Shown here piece after piece: positions 11,724-19,639 of a DNA stretch of 64,000 nt. The translations under genes and the position numbers were made by a program. Origin of the DNA: Streptomyces sp. ERV7 (GTDB taxonomy: Bacteria > Actinomycetota > Actinomycetes > Streptomycetales > Streptomycetaceae); assembly GCF_001653515.1 (NCBI RefSeq), contig NZ_LYOY01000001.1, positions 186,001 to 250,000 of the forward strand. The letters are read 5' to 3'. The notes under the pieces are model-generated. The model worked only from the letters and a program-made list of their open reading frames with translations, had not been told where the DNA came from and did no database searches. How positions within the stretch are numbered: the first letter of the stretch is position 1; the number at the start of each line of letters is the position of its first letter.

Positions 11724-11747
11724 CTAACGGTTCTGTGGTTCCGTTAG
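11724..11747. promoter_or_regulatory. Palindromic operator between AKR and TetR genes
   Basis: CTAACGG and its exact complement CCGTTAG are separated by 10 nt in the divergent AKR/tetR promoter region. This is the expected place and size for the binding site of the adjacent TetR protein. A second palindrome, CCATTAATGG, lies at 11777-11786. Confidence 0.6.
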
Positions 11748-11801
11748 GATGTGCCCTCAACCTAGCAGAGCGTCAGCCATTAATGGAACAGGAGTCCCGT
11801 T

Positions 11802-12422
11802 ATGACTTCCGGAGACGCAGACCCGGGGACGGTCCGGCCGGGCGGTCGGACGGCTCGCGTACGGACGGCGGTGCTCGCCGCCGCCGGTGACGCACTCGCG
11901 CAGGGCGGCCTCGCCCAGCTGGACCTCGCCGATGTGGCCCGCCGCGCCGAGGTCGGCAAGACCACGGTCTACCGGCGCTGGGGCACTCCGGCCGGGCTGG
12001 TCGCGGACCTGCTTGCGGACATGGCCGAGCAGTCGCTGCCGCGCACGGAGACGGGCACGCTCCTGGGTGATCTGCGCGCCAACGCCCGGCTCGTCCAGCG
12101 CACTCTGGCCGACGAGCGCCAGGGCGCCCTCTTCAAGGCGGTGATCGCCGCCGCGACCTGCGACGAGCAGACGGCCGCCGCCCTGCACCGCTTCTACGAG
12201 ACACGCGTCGACGAATGGGCCCCGTGCGTCCAACAGGCCGTCGAGCGCGGCGAGTTGGCGAAGGGGACCGACCCGCACGAAGTGATCCGCGCCGTCTCGG
12301 CCCCCCTCTACTACCGCCTCCTGACCACCGGCACCCCGCTCGACGAGGCGGCCGCCGACCGCGCCGCCGAGGCCGCGGCCGCCGCCGCACACGCGGGGGT
12401 GTTCACGGCCGCGCGGGGGTGA
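11802..12422 (+). CDS. TetR-family transcriptional regulator
   Basis: This 206-aa repressor has an N-terminal TetR helix-turn-helix: AVLAAAGDALAQGGLAQLDL, then ADVARRAEVGKTTVYRRWG (residues about 42-60), the standard recognition helix. The C-terminal ligand domain contains the TetR_C segment EWAPCVQQAVERGELAKGTD. The last 30 residues are Ala-rich. The ATG at 11802 has AGGAG 7 nt upstream. It is divergent from the aldo/keto reductase and most likely represses it and itself through the palindrome at 11724-11747. The ligand is unknown. Confidence 0.88.
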   Translation: MTSGDADPGTVRPGGRTARVRTAVLAAAGDALAQGGLAQLDLADVARRAEVGKTTVYRRWGTPAGLVADLLADMAEQSLPRTETGTLLGDLRANARLVQRTLADERQGALFKAVIAAATCDEQTAAALHRFYETRVDEWAPCVQQAVERGELAKGTDPHEVIRAVSAPLYYRLLTTGTPLDEAAADRAAEAAAAAAHAGVFTAARG

Positions 12423-12711
12423 GGCGCGCGGCCTCGGGCGCGGCCGCCGACGCCCCGCCTGGGGCCAGTACGAGGCCGGACAGCAGGGGGATGCCCGCGG
12501 CCGCGAGGGCTGTGTTTTCGTCGTTTTCGTCGCCGCTCCTTGGGTTTCGTACGTCCGGGCAGCCGGTCCCCGACGACGCACCCTGCTCGATTGCGCTCAT
12601 TACGGCGAGGTTTCGAGCATCTATTGACATGTGCGCGTCGCTGCGCTGCACTGGTGCGCCGCGCCATCTGCCTCGCACGCCCCCTGCCCCTCCCATGACC
12701 AGGGATACGCC
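12423..12711. other. Leader region of the hexosaminidase gene
   Basis: About 290 bases between tetR and the GH20 gene. TTGACA at about 12624 could be a -35 element, but no convincing -10 follows. A minus-strand frame (12403-12630) encodes a 75-residue Ala/Pro-rich peptide that is not recognised and is not called as a gene. Confidence 0.35.
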
Positions 12712-15018
12712 ATGCGACTGCTCAGAGTCCTGATCGCCGCGGTCTGCGCGCTGGCCGCGCTCGCGCTGCCCGGCGTCGCCGCCGCTCCCGCACGGGCGGC
12801 CGCCGCACCCCCGCAGACCGTTCCCGCGCTGCGGCAGTGGACGGCCGGCTCCGGCACGTACACCTTCACCGCCACCAGCAAGATCGCCGTCGACCCCGCC
12901 TACACCACCCAACTCGCCGACGAGGCCGCCACGTTGGCGGACGACCTGGCCGCGCAGACCGGGCGGACCGTGTCCGTCGTCAGCGGCACCCCCGCCACCG
13001 GCGACATCGGCCTCACGCTCGGCGACACCACCCTGCCCGCCGAGGGCTACCGGATGACCGTCGGCCAGGCCGTCACCATCCGGGCCGGATCCGACACCGG
13101 CGCCTTCTACGGCACCCGTACGCTCCTCCAACTGCTGCACCAGTCCGCCTCGGTGCCCGCCGGGACGGCGGTGGACTGGCCCACCAAACCCGAGCGCGGC
13201 CTCATGATCGACCAGGGCCGGAAGTTCTTCACGGTCGCCTGGGTGAAGCAGCACATCAAGGAGCTGGCCTACCTCAAGCTCAACTACTTCCACTTCCATC
13301 TCTCGGACACCTTCGGTTTCCGGCTGGAGAGCTCCACCCACCCGGAGATCGTCTCCGCCGACCACTACACCAAGCAGGACATCGCCGACCTGGTGGCGCT
13401 CGGGCAGAAATACCACGTGACCATCGTCCCCGAGATCGACACCCCCGGGCACATGAACGCGATCCTGGCCGCCCACCCCGAGCTCAAGCTCAAGAACAGC
13501 TCCGGCACGGCCAGCGCCGAGTTCATCGACCTCTCGCTGCCCGGCTCGTACACCCTGATCAAGGACCTGGTCAACGAGTACCTGCCGCTCTTCCCCGCCC
13601 GCTACTGGCACATCGGCGCGGACGAGTACGTCACCGACTACAACAGCTACCCCCAACTGCTCAGCTACGCCCGCGCCCACTACGGGGCCAACGCCACCGC
13701 CAAGGACACCTACTACGGATACGTCAACTGGGCCGACGCGCTGGTGCGCGCGGCCGGGAAGACCACCCGGATGTGGAACGACGGCATCAAGTCCGGTGAC
13801 GGCACCGTCACCCCGAACGCGGACATCCTCGTCGAGTACTGGTACAACTACGGCCTCACCCCCCAGCAGTTGGCGGCGGCCGGGCACACCGTGGCCAACG
13901 AGTCCTGGACACCCACCTACTACGTCCTCGGGGGCGCCAAACCCGACACCAGGTGGATGTACGAGACGTGGACCCCGGACCTCTTCCAGGGCGGCAACAC
14001 CCTGAGCGACCCCGCCAGGAACCCGGGTTCGCTGATCCATGTGTGGTGCGACAACCCCAACGCCGAGACGGAGGACCAGATCGCGGGCGGCATCATGTAT
14101 CCGCTGCGCGGCCTGGCCCAGCAGACCTGGGGCTCCCCGAAGCCGGTGAGCGGCTACGCCGCGTTCACCCCGATCGTCGCCGCCGTCGGCCACAACCCCG
14201 CCTGGCCGGGCCTCGCCCAGCCCGGCAACCTCGCCCGCAACCGCCCCACCACCGCCTCCAGCACCGAGACGCCGAACTTCCCGCCCGCCTCGGCCACCGA
14301 CGGCGACCCGGCCACCCGCTGGTCCAGCGCGTACAGCGACCCGCAGTGGCTCCAGGTCGACCTCGGCTCCACCCAGAGCGTCAACCGCGTGGTGCTGCGC
14401 TGGGAGGCGGCGTACGGCAAGGCCTTCCAGATCCAGATCTCCGACGACGCCGCGACCTGGCGCACGCTCCACTCCACCACCGGCGGCAGCGGCGGGGTGC
14501 AGGATCTCACCGGGCTGTCCGGCTCCGGACGGTACATCCGCCTCTACGCCACCCAGCGGGGCACCTCGTACGGGTACTCGCTGTACGAGTTCGAGGTGTA
14601 CGGCGGCCAGTTGAGCGGCACCCGGACCCTCACCGCGAGCGGCAAGGCGCTCGACGACCCGGCGAGTTCCGGCACCTCCGGCACCCAGCTGATCACCTGG
14701 ACCCCGCACGGCGGCCCCAACCAGCAGTGGCAGCTGACCCTCAACGGCGACGGCGGCTACACGATGGTGAACGGCGCCTCCAAGCTCTGCGCGGACGTGG
14801 CCGGGGGCGCCACCACCGCGGGCGCCGCCGTCGTCCAGGCCACCTGCACCGGCCGCGACAGCCAGCGCTGGCAGCTCACCGCACTCGGCGCGGGCCGCTA
14901 CTCGGTGGCCAACAAGAACAGCGCGCTCCTGCTGACCACCGCGTCCGCCGCCGACGGCGCGCAGGTCACCCAGCAGACGGCCGACGGCTCGGCGTATCAG
15001 CAGTGGCAGGTCGTCTGA
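12712..15018 (+). CDS. Secreted GH20 beta-N-acetylhexosaminidase with CBM32 and ricin-type lectin domains
   Basis: The 768-aa enzyme releases N-acetylglucosamine from chitin oligomers, glycans or peptidoglycan fragments. A Sec signal peptide (residues 1-30, ending APARAAA) is followed by the GH20 N-terminal domain (to about 155). The GH20 barrel holds RGLMIDQGRKFF and the catalytic Asp-Glu pair in HIGADEY (about 301-306). An F5/8-type C (CBM32) domain spans about 506-635, and a C-terminal ricin-type beta-trefoil spans about 637-768 with repeated QQWQL/QRWQL motifs. The ATG at 12712 with AGGGA upstream precedes the signal peptide directly. No DasR-type operator was seen upstream. Confidence 0.93.
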   Translation: MRLLRVLIAAVCALAALALPGVAAAPARAAAAPPQTVPALRQWTAGSGTYTFTATSKIAVDPAYTTQLADEAATLADDLAAQTGRTVSVVSGTPATGDIGLTLGDTTLPAEGYRMTVGQAVTIRAGSDTGAFYGTRTLLQLLHQSASVPAGTAVDWPTKPERGLMIDQGRKFFTVAWVKQHIKELAYLKLNYFHFHLSDTFGFRLESSTHPEIVSADHYTKQDIADLVALGQKYHVTIVPEIDTPGHMNAILAAHPELKLKNSSGTASAEFIDLSLPGSYTLIKDLVNEYLPLFPARYWHIGADEYVTDYNSYPQLLSYARAHYGANATAKDTYYGYVNWADALVRAAGKTTRMWNDGIKSGDGTVTPNADILVEYWYNYGLTPQQLAAAGHTVANESWTPTYYVLGGAKPDTRWMYETWTPDLFQGGNTLSDPARNPGSLIHVWCDNPNAETEDQIAGGIMYPLRGLAQQTWGSPKPVSGYAAFTPIVAAVGHNPAWPGLAQPGNLARNRPTTASSTETPNFPPASATDGDPATRWSSAYSDPQWLQVDLGSTQSVNRVVLRWEAAYGKAFQIQISDDAATWRTLHSTTGGSGGVQDLTGLSGSGRYIRLYATQRGTSYGYSLYEFEVYGGQLSGTRTLTASGKALDDPASSGTSGTQLITWTPHGGPNQQWQLTLNGDGGYTMVNGASKLCADVAGGATTAGAAVVQATCTGRDSQRWQLTALGAGRYSVANKNSALLLTTASAADGAQVTQQTADGSAYQQWQVV

Positions 15019-15048
15019 CGAGCCCGTCCGCAAGCGGGTCCGGCGGTC

Positions 15049-15357
15049 TCACTGCGGCAGCCCGCCACCGGGCATCGGCCCCGGCCGCAGTCCACGGCGG
15101 CCCGCCGCCCAGTCCCGCAGCTCGGTGGTCGCCACGTCGTCCATCTCCTCCTGGAGGCGGCGACGGGGCTCCTCGTCCCGCTCTCCCTCCGGGATCAGCC
15201 GATAGCGCCGGATCGCCAGCCGCAGCCTCGACCAGGCCTCCGCGGCGAGCACATGGCGCTCGGCGTGGTTGAACACCTGCCGGAACCCGCCGATGAAGAC
15301 GGTGAGTCCGGCCAGGGTGGCCGTGGTGGCGGCGGGTGCCTGGATACCCGCCGCCAC
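15049..15357 (-). pseudogene. Displaced C-terminal membrane segment of the adjacent Ser/Thr kinase
   Basis: Beginning at a GTG inside the kinase ORF but in the next frame, this 102-codon frame reads IQAPAATTATLAGLTVFIGG, a membrane helix. A basic region ending near GLRPGPMPGG follows. The kinase frame itself turns into low-complexity Pro/Ser/Arg text at the same point. One missing base near 15355-15358 would join the two into a normal kinase with a C-terminal membrane anchor. A separate, translationally coupled small protein is possible but less likely. Confidence 0.55.
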
Positions 15358-16382
15358 GACGCGGTGGTCCAGGCACCGGTGAGGCTGCCGTCGGGGTCGG
15401 GTGGTGCGGGGTCCGGCGGTGTGGAGCCGGTCGCCTTGTGGCCGGTGGTCATCCCGCGCGCCCAGGACGGCAGCCCGCGCGACGGCACGGGCGGCGGCGC
15501 CAGCGCGAAGGAGGCGGCCGGCTCCGGGACGGGCCCGCGCCCGGCGGCCAGCCGCCGCACCAGCTCCCCGGCGTCCTGCGGGCGCGAGCCGGGGTCCTTG
15601 GCGAGCAGGTCGAGCACGATCTCCTCGAAGAACTCGGGGAGTTCGACGCGCCGGGCGCGCGGGGGCACGGGCTCGGTGTCACGGTGGCCGACGAGGATCG
15701 CCCAGGCGTCGTCGAGGTCGAACGGCGGCGCCCCGGTGGCCAGTTCGTACAGCACACAGCCCAGTGAGTACAGGTCGCTTCGGTGGTCGACGGGGGCGCC
15801 GCCGATCTGCTCGGGCGACATGTAGTGCGGGGTGCCCATGGCGATGCCGGTGCCGGTGAGCCGGGAGGTGAAGCCGATGTCGGCGCCGAGGCGGGCGATC
15901 CCGAAGTCCAGGATCTTCACCGTGCCGTCCGCGAGCAGCATGATGTTGGCGGGCTTCAAGTCGCGGTGGACGATGCCCTGTTGATGGGTGTAGGCGAGGG
16001 CCGACGCCACCTGCTCGGCGATGTCCACGACGTGCGCCACCGGCAGCGGGTGGCCCTTGTGGTCCTGGAGGTGCTGGCTCAGATTGCGGCCGTCGAGCAG
16101 TTCCATGACGAGGTAGAGCCCGCCCTCGAACTCCCCGAAGTCATGGACGACGGTGACGCCCCGGTGCTGGAGCGCCGCCGCGACCCGCGCCTCGCGCCGG
16201 AACCGCTCGCGCAGCACCCGGGCGAAGGCGTTGTCGTGCTGCGACCCCAGCGGCTTGAGGCACTTGACGGCGACCCGCCGCCCCAGTGACTCGTCGCGGG
16301 CCGCCCACACCTCGCCCATGCCGCCGCGCCCGATCAGCTCCAGCAGCCGGTACCGGCCGTGGATCAGCCTGGTGTCCGCCAT
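15195..16382 (-). CDS. Serine/threonine protein kinase (PknB-type), C-terminus frameshifted
   Basis: The catalytic domain is complete: Gly-rich loop IGRGGMGEV (18-26), Lys40, HRDLKPAN (139-146; Asp141, Asn146), DFG (159-161), MSPEQ and the C-lobe to about residue 275. A Pro-rich linker follows. After about residue 340 the frame gives low-complexity text, while a membrane-helix segment appears in the next frame (15049-15357), so about one base is missing near 15357. The original protein was probably a membrane-anchored kinase without PASTA domains. It is the last gene of a minus-strand run with the MpaB-like protein (18 nt gap) and an acyl-CoA dehydrogenase. Substrates are unknown. Confidence 0.88.
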   Translation of the reverse strand: MADTRLIHGRYRLLELIGRGGMGEVWAARDESLGRRVAVKCLKPLGSQHDNAFARVLRERFRREARVAAALQHRGVTVVHDFGEFEGGLYLVMELLDGRNLSQHLQDHKGHPLPVAHVVDIAEQVASALAYTHQQGIVHRDLKPANIMLLADGTVKILDFGIARLGADIGFTSRLTGTGIAMGTPHYMSPEQIGGAPVDHRSDLYSLGCVLYELATGAPPFDLDDAWAILVGHRDTEPVPPRARRVELPEFFEEIVLDLLAKDPGSRPQDAGELVRRLAAGRGPVPEPAASFALAPPPVPSRGLPSWARGMTTGHKATGSTPPDPAPPDPDGSLTGAWTTASWRRVSRHPPPPRPPWPDSPSSSAGSGRCSTTPSAMCSPRRPGRGCGWRSGAIG

Positions 16383-16400
16383 CGCGCGATGTCGCCCCCG

Positions 16401-17315
16401 TCACTCCGCTGCTGCGCCCTCCCCGGCTCCGTCCAGTATGGCTGCCTGTCTGCGGAGTGTGTACGGTGCCGGACGTGTTCCCGGCCCCAGCCGGGCCACC
16501 GCGCGCAGGACGTGCTTCGGCGGCAGCTGCCAGCGCACGGTGTCCGGTATGCGGCGCAGCAGCCGCCCGGCGGCGGTGAGCCGGCGGGTGACCTCGTGCG
16601 GCTCGGGCGCGGGCCGCCCGTACAACTCGTGGGCGTACGGGGGCAGCGTGTCGTAGGCGAGCCGGGCCACGCGCCGCCACACCACCGCGCGCGCCGGTGC
16701 CAGCAGCGGGTGGACGGGCGGTCTGCGCAGGAAGTCGTCCACGTCGCGCGCGTCGGCACCGGCGGCGAGCTCGGGCCGTACGTCCGCGAAGTAGGCGGCG
16801 AGCCGCACGGTGGACGCCGGGACGAGCGCGGGGTCGAGGCCGATGAGCCGGGCGGACTCGCGCTGCTCGTCCACATAGCGGTCGGCCTGCGCGTCGCTGA
16901 GCGGGAAGCCGGAGCGCCGCGCGACGTGCAGATAGCTGTCGATCTCCGCGCAGTGGACCCACATCAGCAGCGCCGGGTCGTCGATCCGGAACCGCTCGCC
17001 GGTCACCGGGTCGTCGGCCTTGAGGAACCCGTGGATGCGCCGCACGCGCGCGCCGGCGCGCTCCGCGTCGGCCTTCGTCCCGTACGAGAGCGTGCCCACG
17101 AAGTTGGCGGTGCGCAGCAGCCGCCCCCAGGTGTCCTCGCGGATGTCGCTGTTCTGCATGACCCCGCGCACCGCGCGCGGGTGCAGGGCCTGCAGGTACA
17201 GCGCCCGCACCCCGGCGATCCACATGATCGGGTCGGCGTGCATCTGCCAGGTCACCGAGTCGGGCCCGAAGTACCCGGGGTCGGCCCCAACGGGTCCGGG
17301 ACTGCCGTCGCCCAT
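16401..17315 (-). CDS. MpaB-like oxygenase-domain protein (DUF2236)
   Basis: The 304-aa protein has the DUF2236 layout: YFGPDSVTWQMHADPIMWIA, then ALYLQALHPRAVRGVMQNS with its conserved His, HGFLKADDPVTGERF, and MWVHCAEIDSYL near residue 140. The family includes the fungal MpaB oxygenase and rubber oxygenase Lcp, whose conserved His/Arg/Lys residues hold haem. Most bacterial members have no proven reaction. The ATG at 17315 follows AGGAGG by 10 nt. It lies 27 nt after the acyl-CoA dehydrogenase stop and 18 nt before the kinase, so the three are probably cotranscribed, hinting at lipid-related oxidation. Confidence 0.82.
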   Translation of the reverse strand: MGDGSPGPVGADPGYFGPDSVTWQMHADPIMWIAGVRALYLQALHPRAVRGVMQNSDIREDTWGRLLRTANFVGTLSYGTKADAERAGARVRRIHGFLKADDPVTGERFRIDDPALLMWVHCAEIDSYLHVARRSGFPLSDAQADRYVDEQRESARLIGLDPALVPASTVRLAAYFADVRPELAAGADARDVDDFLRRPPVHPLLAPARAVVWRRVARLAYDTLPPYAHELYGRPAPEPHEVTRRLTAAGRLLRRIPDTVRWQLPPKHVLRAVARLGPGTRPAPYTLRRQAAILDGAGEGAAAE

Positions 17316-17342
17316 CTGCCGCCACCTCCTGTACGGGTCAGG

Positions 17343-18521
17343 CTAACGGCGTACGCGCGGCATCCCCAGGCCGATCCAGGAGATGATTTCGCGCTGGATC
17401 TCGTTGTTGCCGCCGCCGAAGGTGAAGATGACGGCCGAGCGGTAGCCGCGCTCCAGCTCGCCGTGGAGCACCGCTCCGGCCGAGCCCTCCTTCATGGGGC
17501 CCGCGGCACCGACGACCTCCATCAGCCAGGCGTACGCGTCCCGGCGGGCTTCGGAGCCGTACACCTTGACCGCCGAGGCGTCCTGCGGGGTGAGGGTGCC
17601 CTCCTGGACGGCGTTGACCATCTGCCAGTTGAGGAGCTTCATCGCGTCGAGCCGGGTGTGGGTGCGGGCGAGCCGGCCGCGCACCCAGCCGAGGTCGATG
17701 ACGCGGCGGCCGTCGGCGAGCTTGGTGTCGGCGGCCCAGCGCTGGACGTCGTGCAGGGCGCGGATCGCCATGGTGCCGTGCGCGGCGAGCGTGACGCGTT
17801 CGTGGTTGAGCTGGTTGGTGATCAGCCGCCAGCCGTTGTTCTCCTCTCCGACGCGGCGGGAGACGGGCACGCGGATGTTCTCGTAGTAGCTGGCGGTGGT
17901 GTCGTGCGAGGCGAGCGTGTTGATGACGGTGCAGGAGTAGCCGGGGTCGGAGGTCGGCACCAGGAGCATGGAGATGCCCTTGTGCGGCGGCGCGCCGGGG
18001 TCGGTGCGCACGGCGAGCCAGACCCAGTCCGCGGTGTCGCCGTTGGTGGTCCAGATCTTCTGGCCGTTGACGACGTAGGCGTCGCCGTCGCGCACCGCCC
18101 GGGTCTTCAGCGCGGCCAGGTCCGTGCCCGCGTCGGGCTCGCTGTAGCCGATCGCGAAGTCGATCTCGCCGGAGAGGATCCTCGGCAGGAAGTACGCCTT
18201 CTGCTCGTCCGTGCCGAACCGCATCAGGGTCGGGCCGACGGTGTTCAGCGCCATCAGCGGCAGCGGGACCCCGCCCTGCGCCGCCTCGTCGAAGAAGATG
18301 AACTGCTCCATCGGGCTCAGCCCGCGCCCGCCGTACTCCTCGGGCCAGCCCACCCCCAGCCAGCCGTCCGCGCCGAGGCGGCGCACGGTGTCGCGGTAGA
18401 AGCGCTTCTGGGTGGCGGGGTCGGCGTACCGCGCGTACGCGTTGTCGGGCACCAGCCCGGCGAAGTAGGCGCGCAGCTCGGCGCGGAGACGCTGCTGCTC
18501 GGGCGTGTATTCGAGGTGCAC
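17343..18521 (-). CDS. Acyl-CoA dehydrogenase
   Basis: The 392-aa flavoenzyme has the three acyl-CoA dehydrogenase domains. The helical N-terminus includes WLGVGWPEEYGGRGLSPMEQ. The middle beta domain has AIGYSEPDAGTDLAALKTRA (the acyl-CoA/FAD signature) and VVNGQKIWTTNGDTADW. The C-terminal domain has NQLNHERVTLAAHGT and ends FTFGGGNNEIQREII, the FAD-contact loop. It catalyses alpha,beta-desaturation of an acyl-CoA, probably in fatty-acid or steroid side-chain breakdown. The GTG at 18521 is preceded by GGAGGG at short spacing. It is first in the operon with the MpaB-like gene and the kinase. Confidence 0.9.
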   Translation of the reverse strand: MHLEYTPEQQRLRAELRAYFAGLVPDNAYARYADPATQKRFYRDTVRRLGADGWLGVGWPEEYGGRGLSPMEQFIFFDEAAQGGVPLPLMALNTVGPTLMRFGTDEQKAYFLPRILSGEIDFAIGYSEPDAGTDLAALKTRAVRDGDAYVVNGQKIWTTNGDTADWVWLAVRTDPGAPPHKGISMLLVPTSDPGYSCTVINTLASHDTTASYYENIRVPVSRRVGEENNGWRLITNQLNHERVTLAAHGTMAIRALHDVQRWAADTKLADGRRVIDLGWVRGRLARTHTRLDAMKLLNWQMVNAVQEGTLTPQDASAVKVYGSEARRDAYAWLMEVVGAAGPMKEGSAGAVLHGELERGYRSAVIFTFGGGNNEIQREIISWIGLGMPRVRR

Positions 18522-18728
18522 GGGCCCTCCAGGCGGGTCACGGTCCGTCGCTGTGCGTCGCCGCACGTGGTCGCGCAGGGCTGTACGCCGCGCGGGCGGG
18601 CACACAGTAGAACGTGTTCCAAGAATCTGGAAGGGCGGGCGGCTCACCCGTTCGTCTCCATACGGTCGCCGCGCACCCGGGGCGCGGCCAGCATGGCGAG
18701 GGCGTACCCACCGCCCTCCGGAGGCCCC

Positions 18729-19148
18729 ATGACCACCGCCCGTGACCTGATGACCGTCGACGTCCGCTGCGTCCCGGCGAGCGAGACGCTCGACCGCGCC
18801 GCCCAGCTGATGCGGGACCTCAACATCGGCGCGCTTCCGGTGAGGGGCAGCGACGGCACGCTGACCGGCATCGTCACGGACCGCGACATCGTGGTGAAGG
18901 TGCTCGCGGCCGGGAAGGAGGCGGCCGAGGTGACGGCGGGCGACCTCGCCGACGGCAGACCGCGTACGGTCTCCGCCGACGCGGACGCGGCCGAGGCGGT
19001 GCGGGTGATGAGCGACGCACGCATCCGGCGCCTCGTCGTCGTGGACGACGGCGAGCCGGTCGGTGTGATCACCGAGGCGGATCTGGCCCGGCACCTCCCT
19101 GCGGACCAGTTCGCCTCGTTCGCGAGCAGCGTCTACGCGAGGGGCTGA
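18729..19148 (+). CDS. Tandem CBS-domain protein
   Basis: This 139-aa protein consists only of two CBS motifs. The first spans residues 1-60 (ARDLMTVDVRCVPASETL, GALPVRG, GIVTDRDIVV) and the second 70-130 (GDLADGRPRTVSADADAAEA, IRRLVVVDDGEPVGVITEAD). CBS pairs bind adenine nucleotides and sense energy state. Stand-alone copies such as this may regulate partner enzymes or act in hypoxic and stress responses. The ATG at 18729 has GGAGG just upstream. It is not joined to any enzyme domain. Confidence 0.88.
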   Translation: MTTARDLMTVDVRCVPASETLDRAAQLMRDLNIGALPVRGSDGTLTGIVTDRDIVVKVLAAGKEAAEVTAGDLADGRPRTVSADADAAEAVRVMSDARIRRLVVVDDGEPVGVITEADLARHLPADQFASFASSVYARG

Positions 19149-19179
19149 GCCCCGAAGGGGCCTGGCCTCCGCGAGCGGG

Positions 19180-19380
19180 TCAGGGCAGCAGCTTGTCGAT
19201 CGCCGCGGGGCCGTCCTGCGCCAGACGGCGCTCCGCCCACTCCAGGGTCTTGGGCGTGATGTCGCGCCCCGAGGCCAGTACCAGGTCCTCGGCGGTGACA
19301 TCACCGCCCGCTCCGGTGTGGAGCAGTGCGTCCGGGGTGATCCCCTCCCGCTTCGGCGCGGGCTCGGACTGAGCGTTCAT
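19180..19380 (-). CDS. Small conserved hypothetical protein, 66 aa
   Basis: The function is not recognised. It is hydrophilic, with ITPDALLHTGAGGDVTAEDL near the centre and a C-terminal helix WAERRLAQDGPAAIDKLLP. There is no signal peptide or membrane segment. The open frame begins exactly at its ATG, and a well-placed sigma-B-type promoter lies 37 nt upstream. This supports a real gene and suggests stress induction. It faces the CBS-domain gene tail to tail. Confidence 0.7.
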   Translation of the reverse strand: MNAQSEPAPKREGITPDALLHTGAGGDVTAEDLVLASGRDITPKTLEWAERRLAQDGPAAIDKLLP

Positions 19381-19416
19381 ACCGCCTCCTCGTTAGTCCG
19401 GCGTGGCTCCATTCTG

Positions 19417-19441
19417 GTACCCGGTCCCGCAGAACGCATCC
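19417..19441 (-). promoter_or_regulatory. Sigma-B-type promoter for the 66-aa protein
   Basis: On the minus strand GGAT, a 15-nt spacer and GGGTAC fit the consensus GNNT-N14-16-GGGTAY, with the -10 element 37 nt before the start codon at 19380. Confidence 0.55.
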
Positions 19442-19639
19442 GCCCCGGAAATGTCACCCGTCCGGCGGCCTCCGAGGGGCTCCCGGCGGGCCTTCCGGCC
19501 AGGTCCGCGAAAGTCATCCCCACGACACGCCGGAGCCGGGAACCAGCCACCGCGCCCACCGCGTTCTCCCCACAGCAGCGCAGGCAGGACAGCGCGGCGC
19601 GGTGGCGGACCGCGGCGGGCCCGTGGACAGGTGGTGTCG

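Noticed and set aside
12403..12630. Minus-strand 75-codon ORF after the TetR gene, ending in a hydrophobic Ala/Leu/Pro stretch
   Set aside because: It might be a gene end, but no family resemblance, ribosome site or partner was found; kept only as a note in the leader region.
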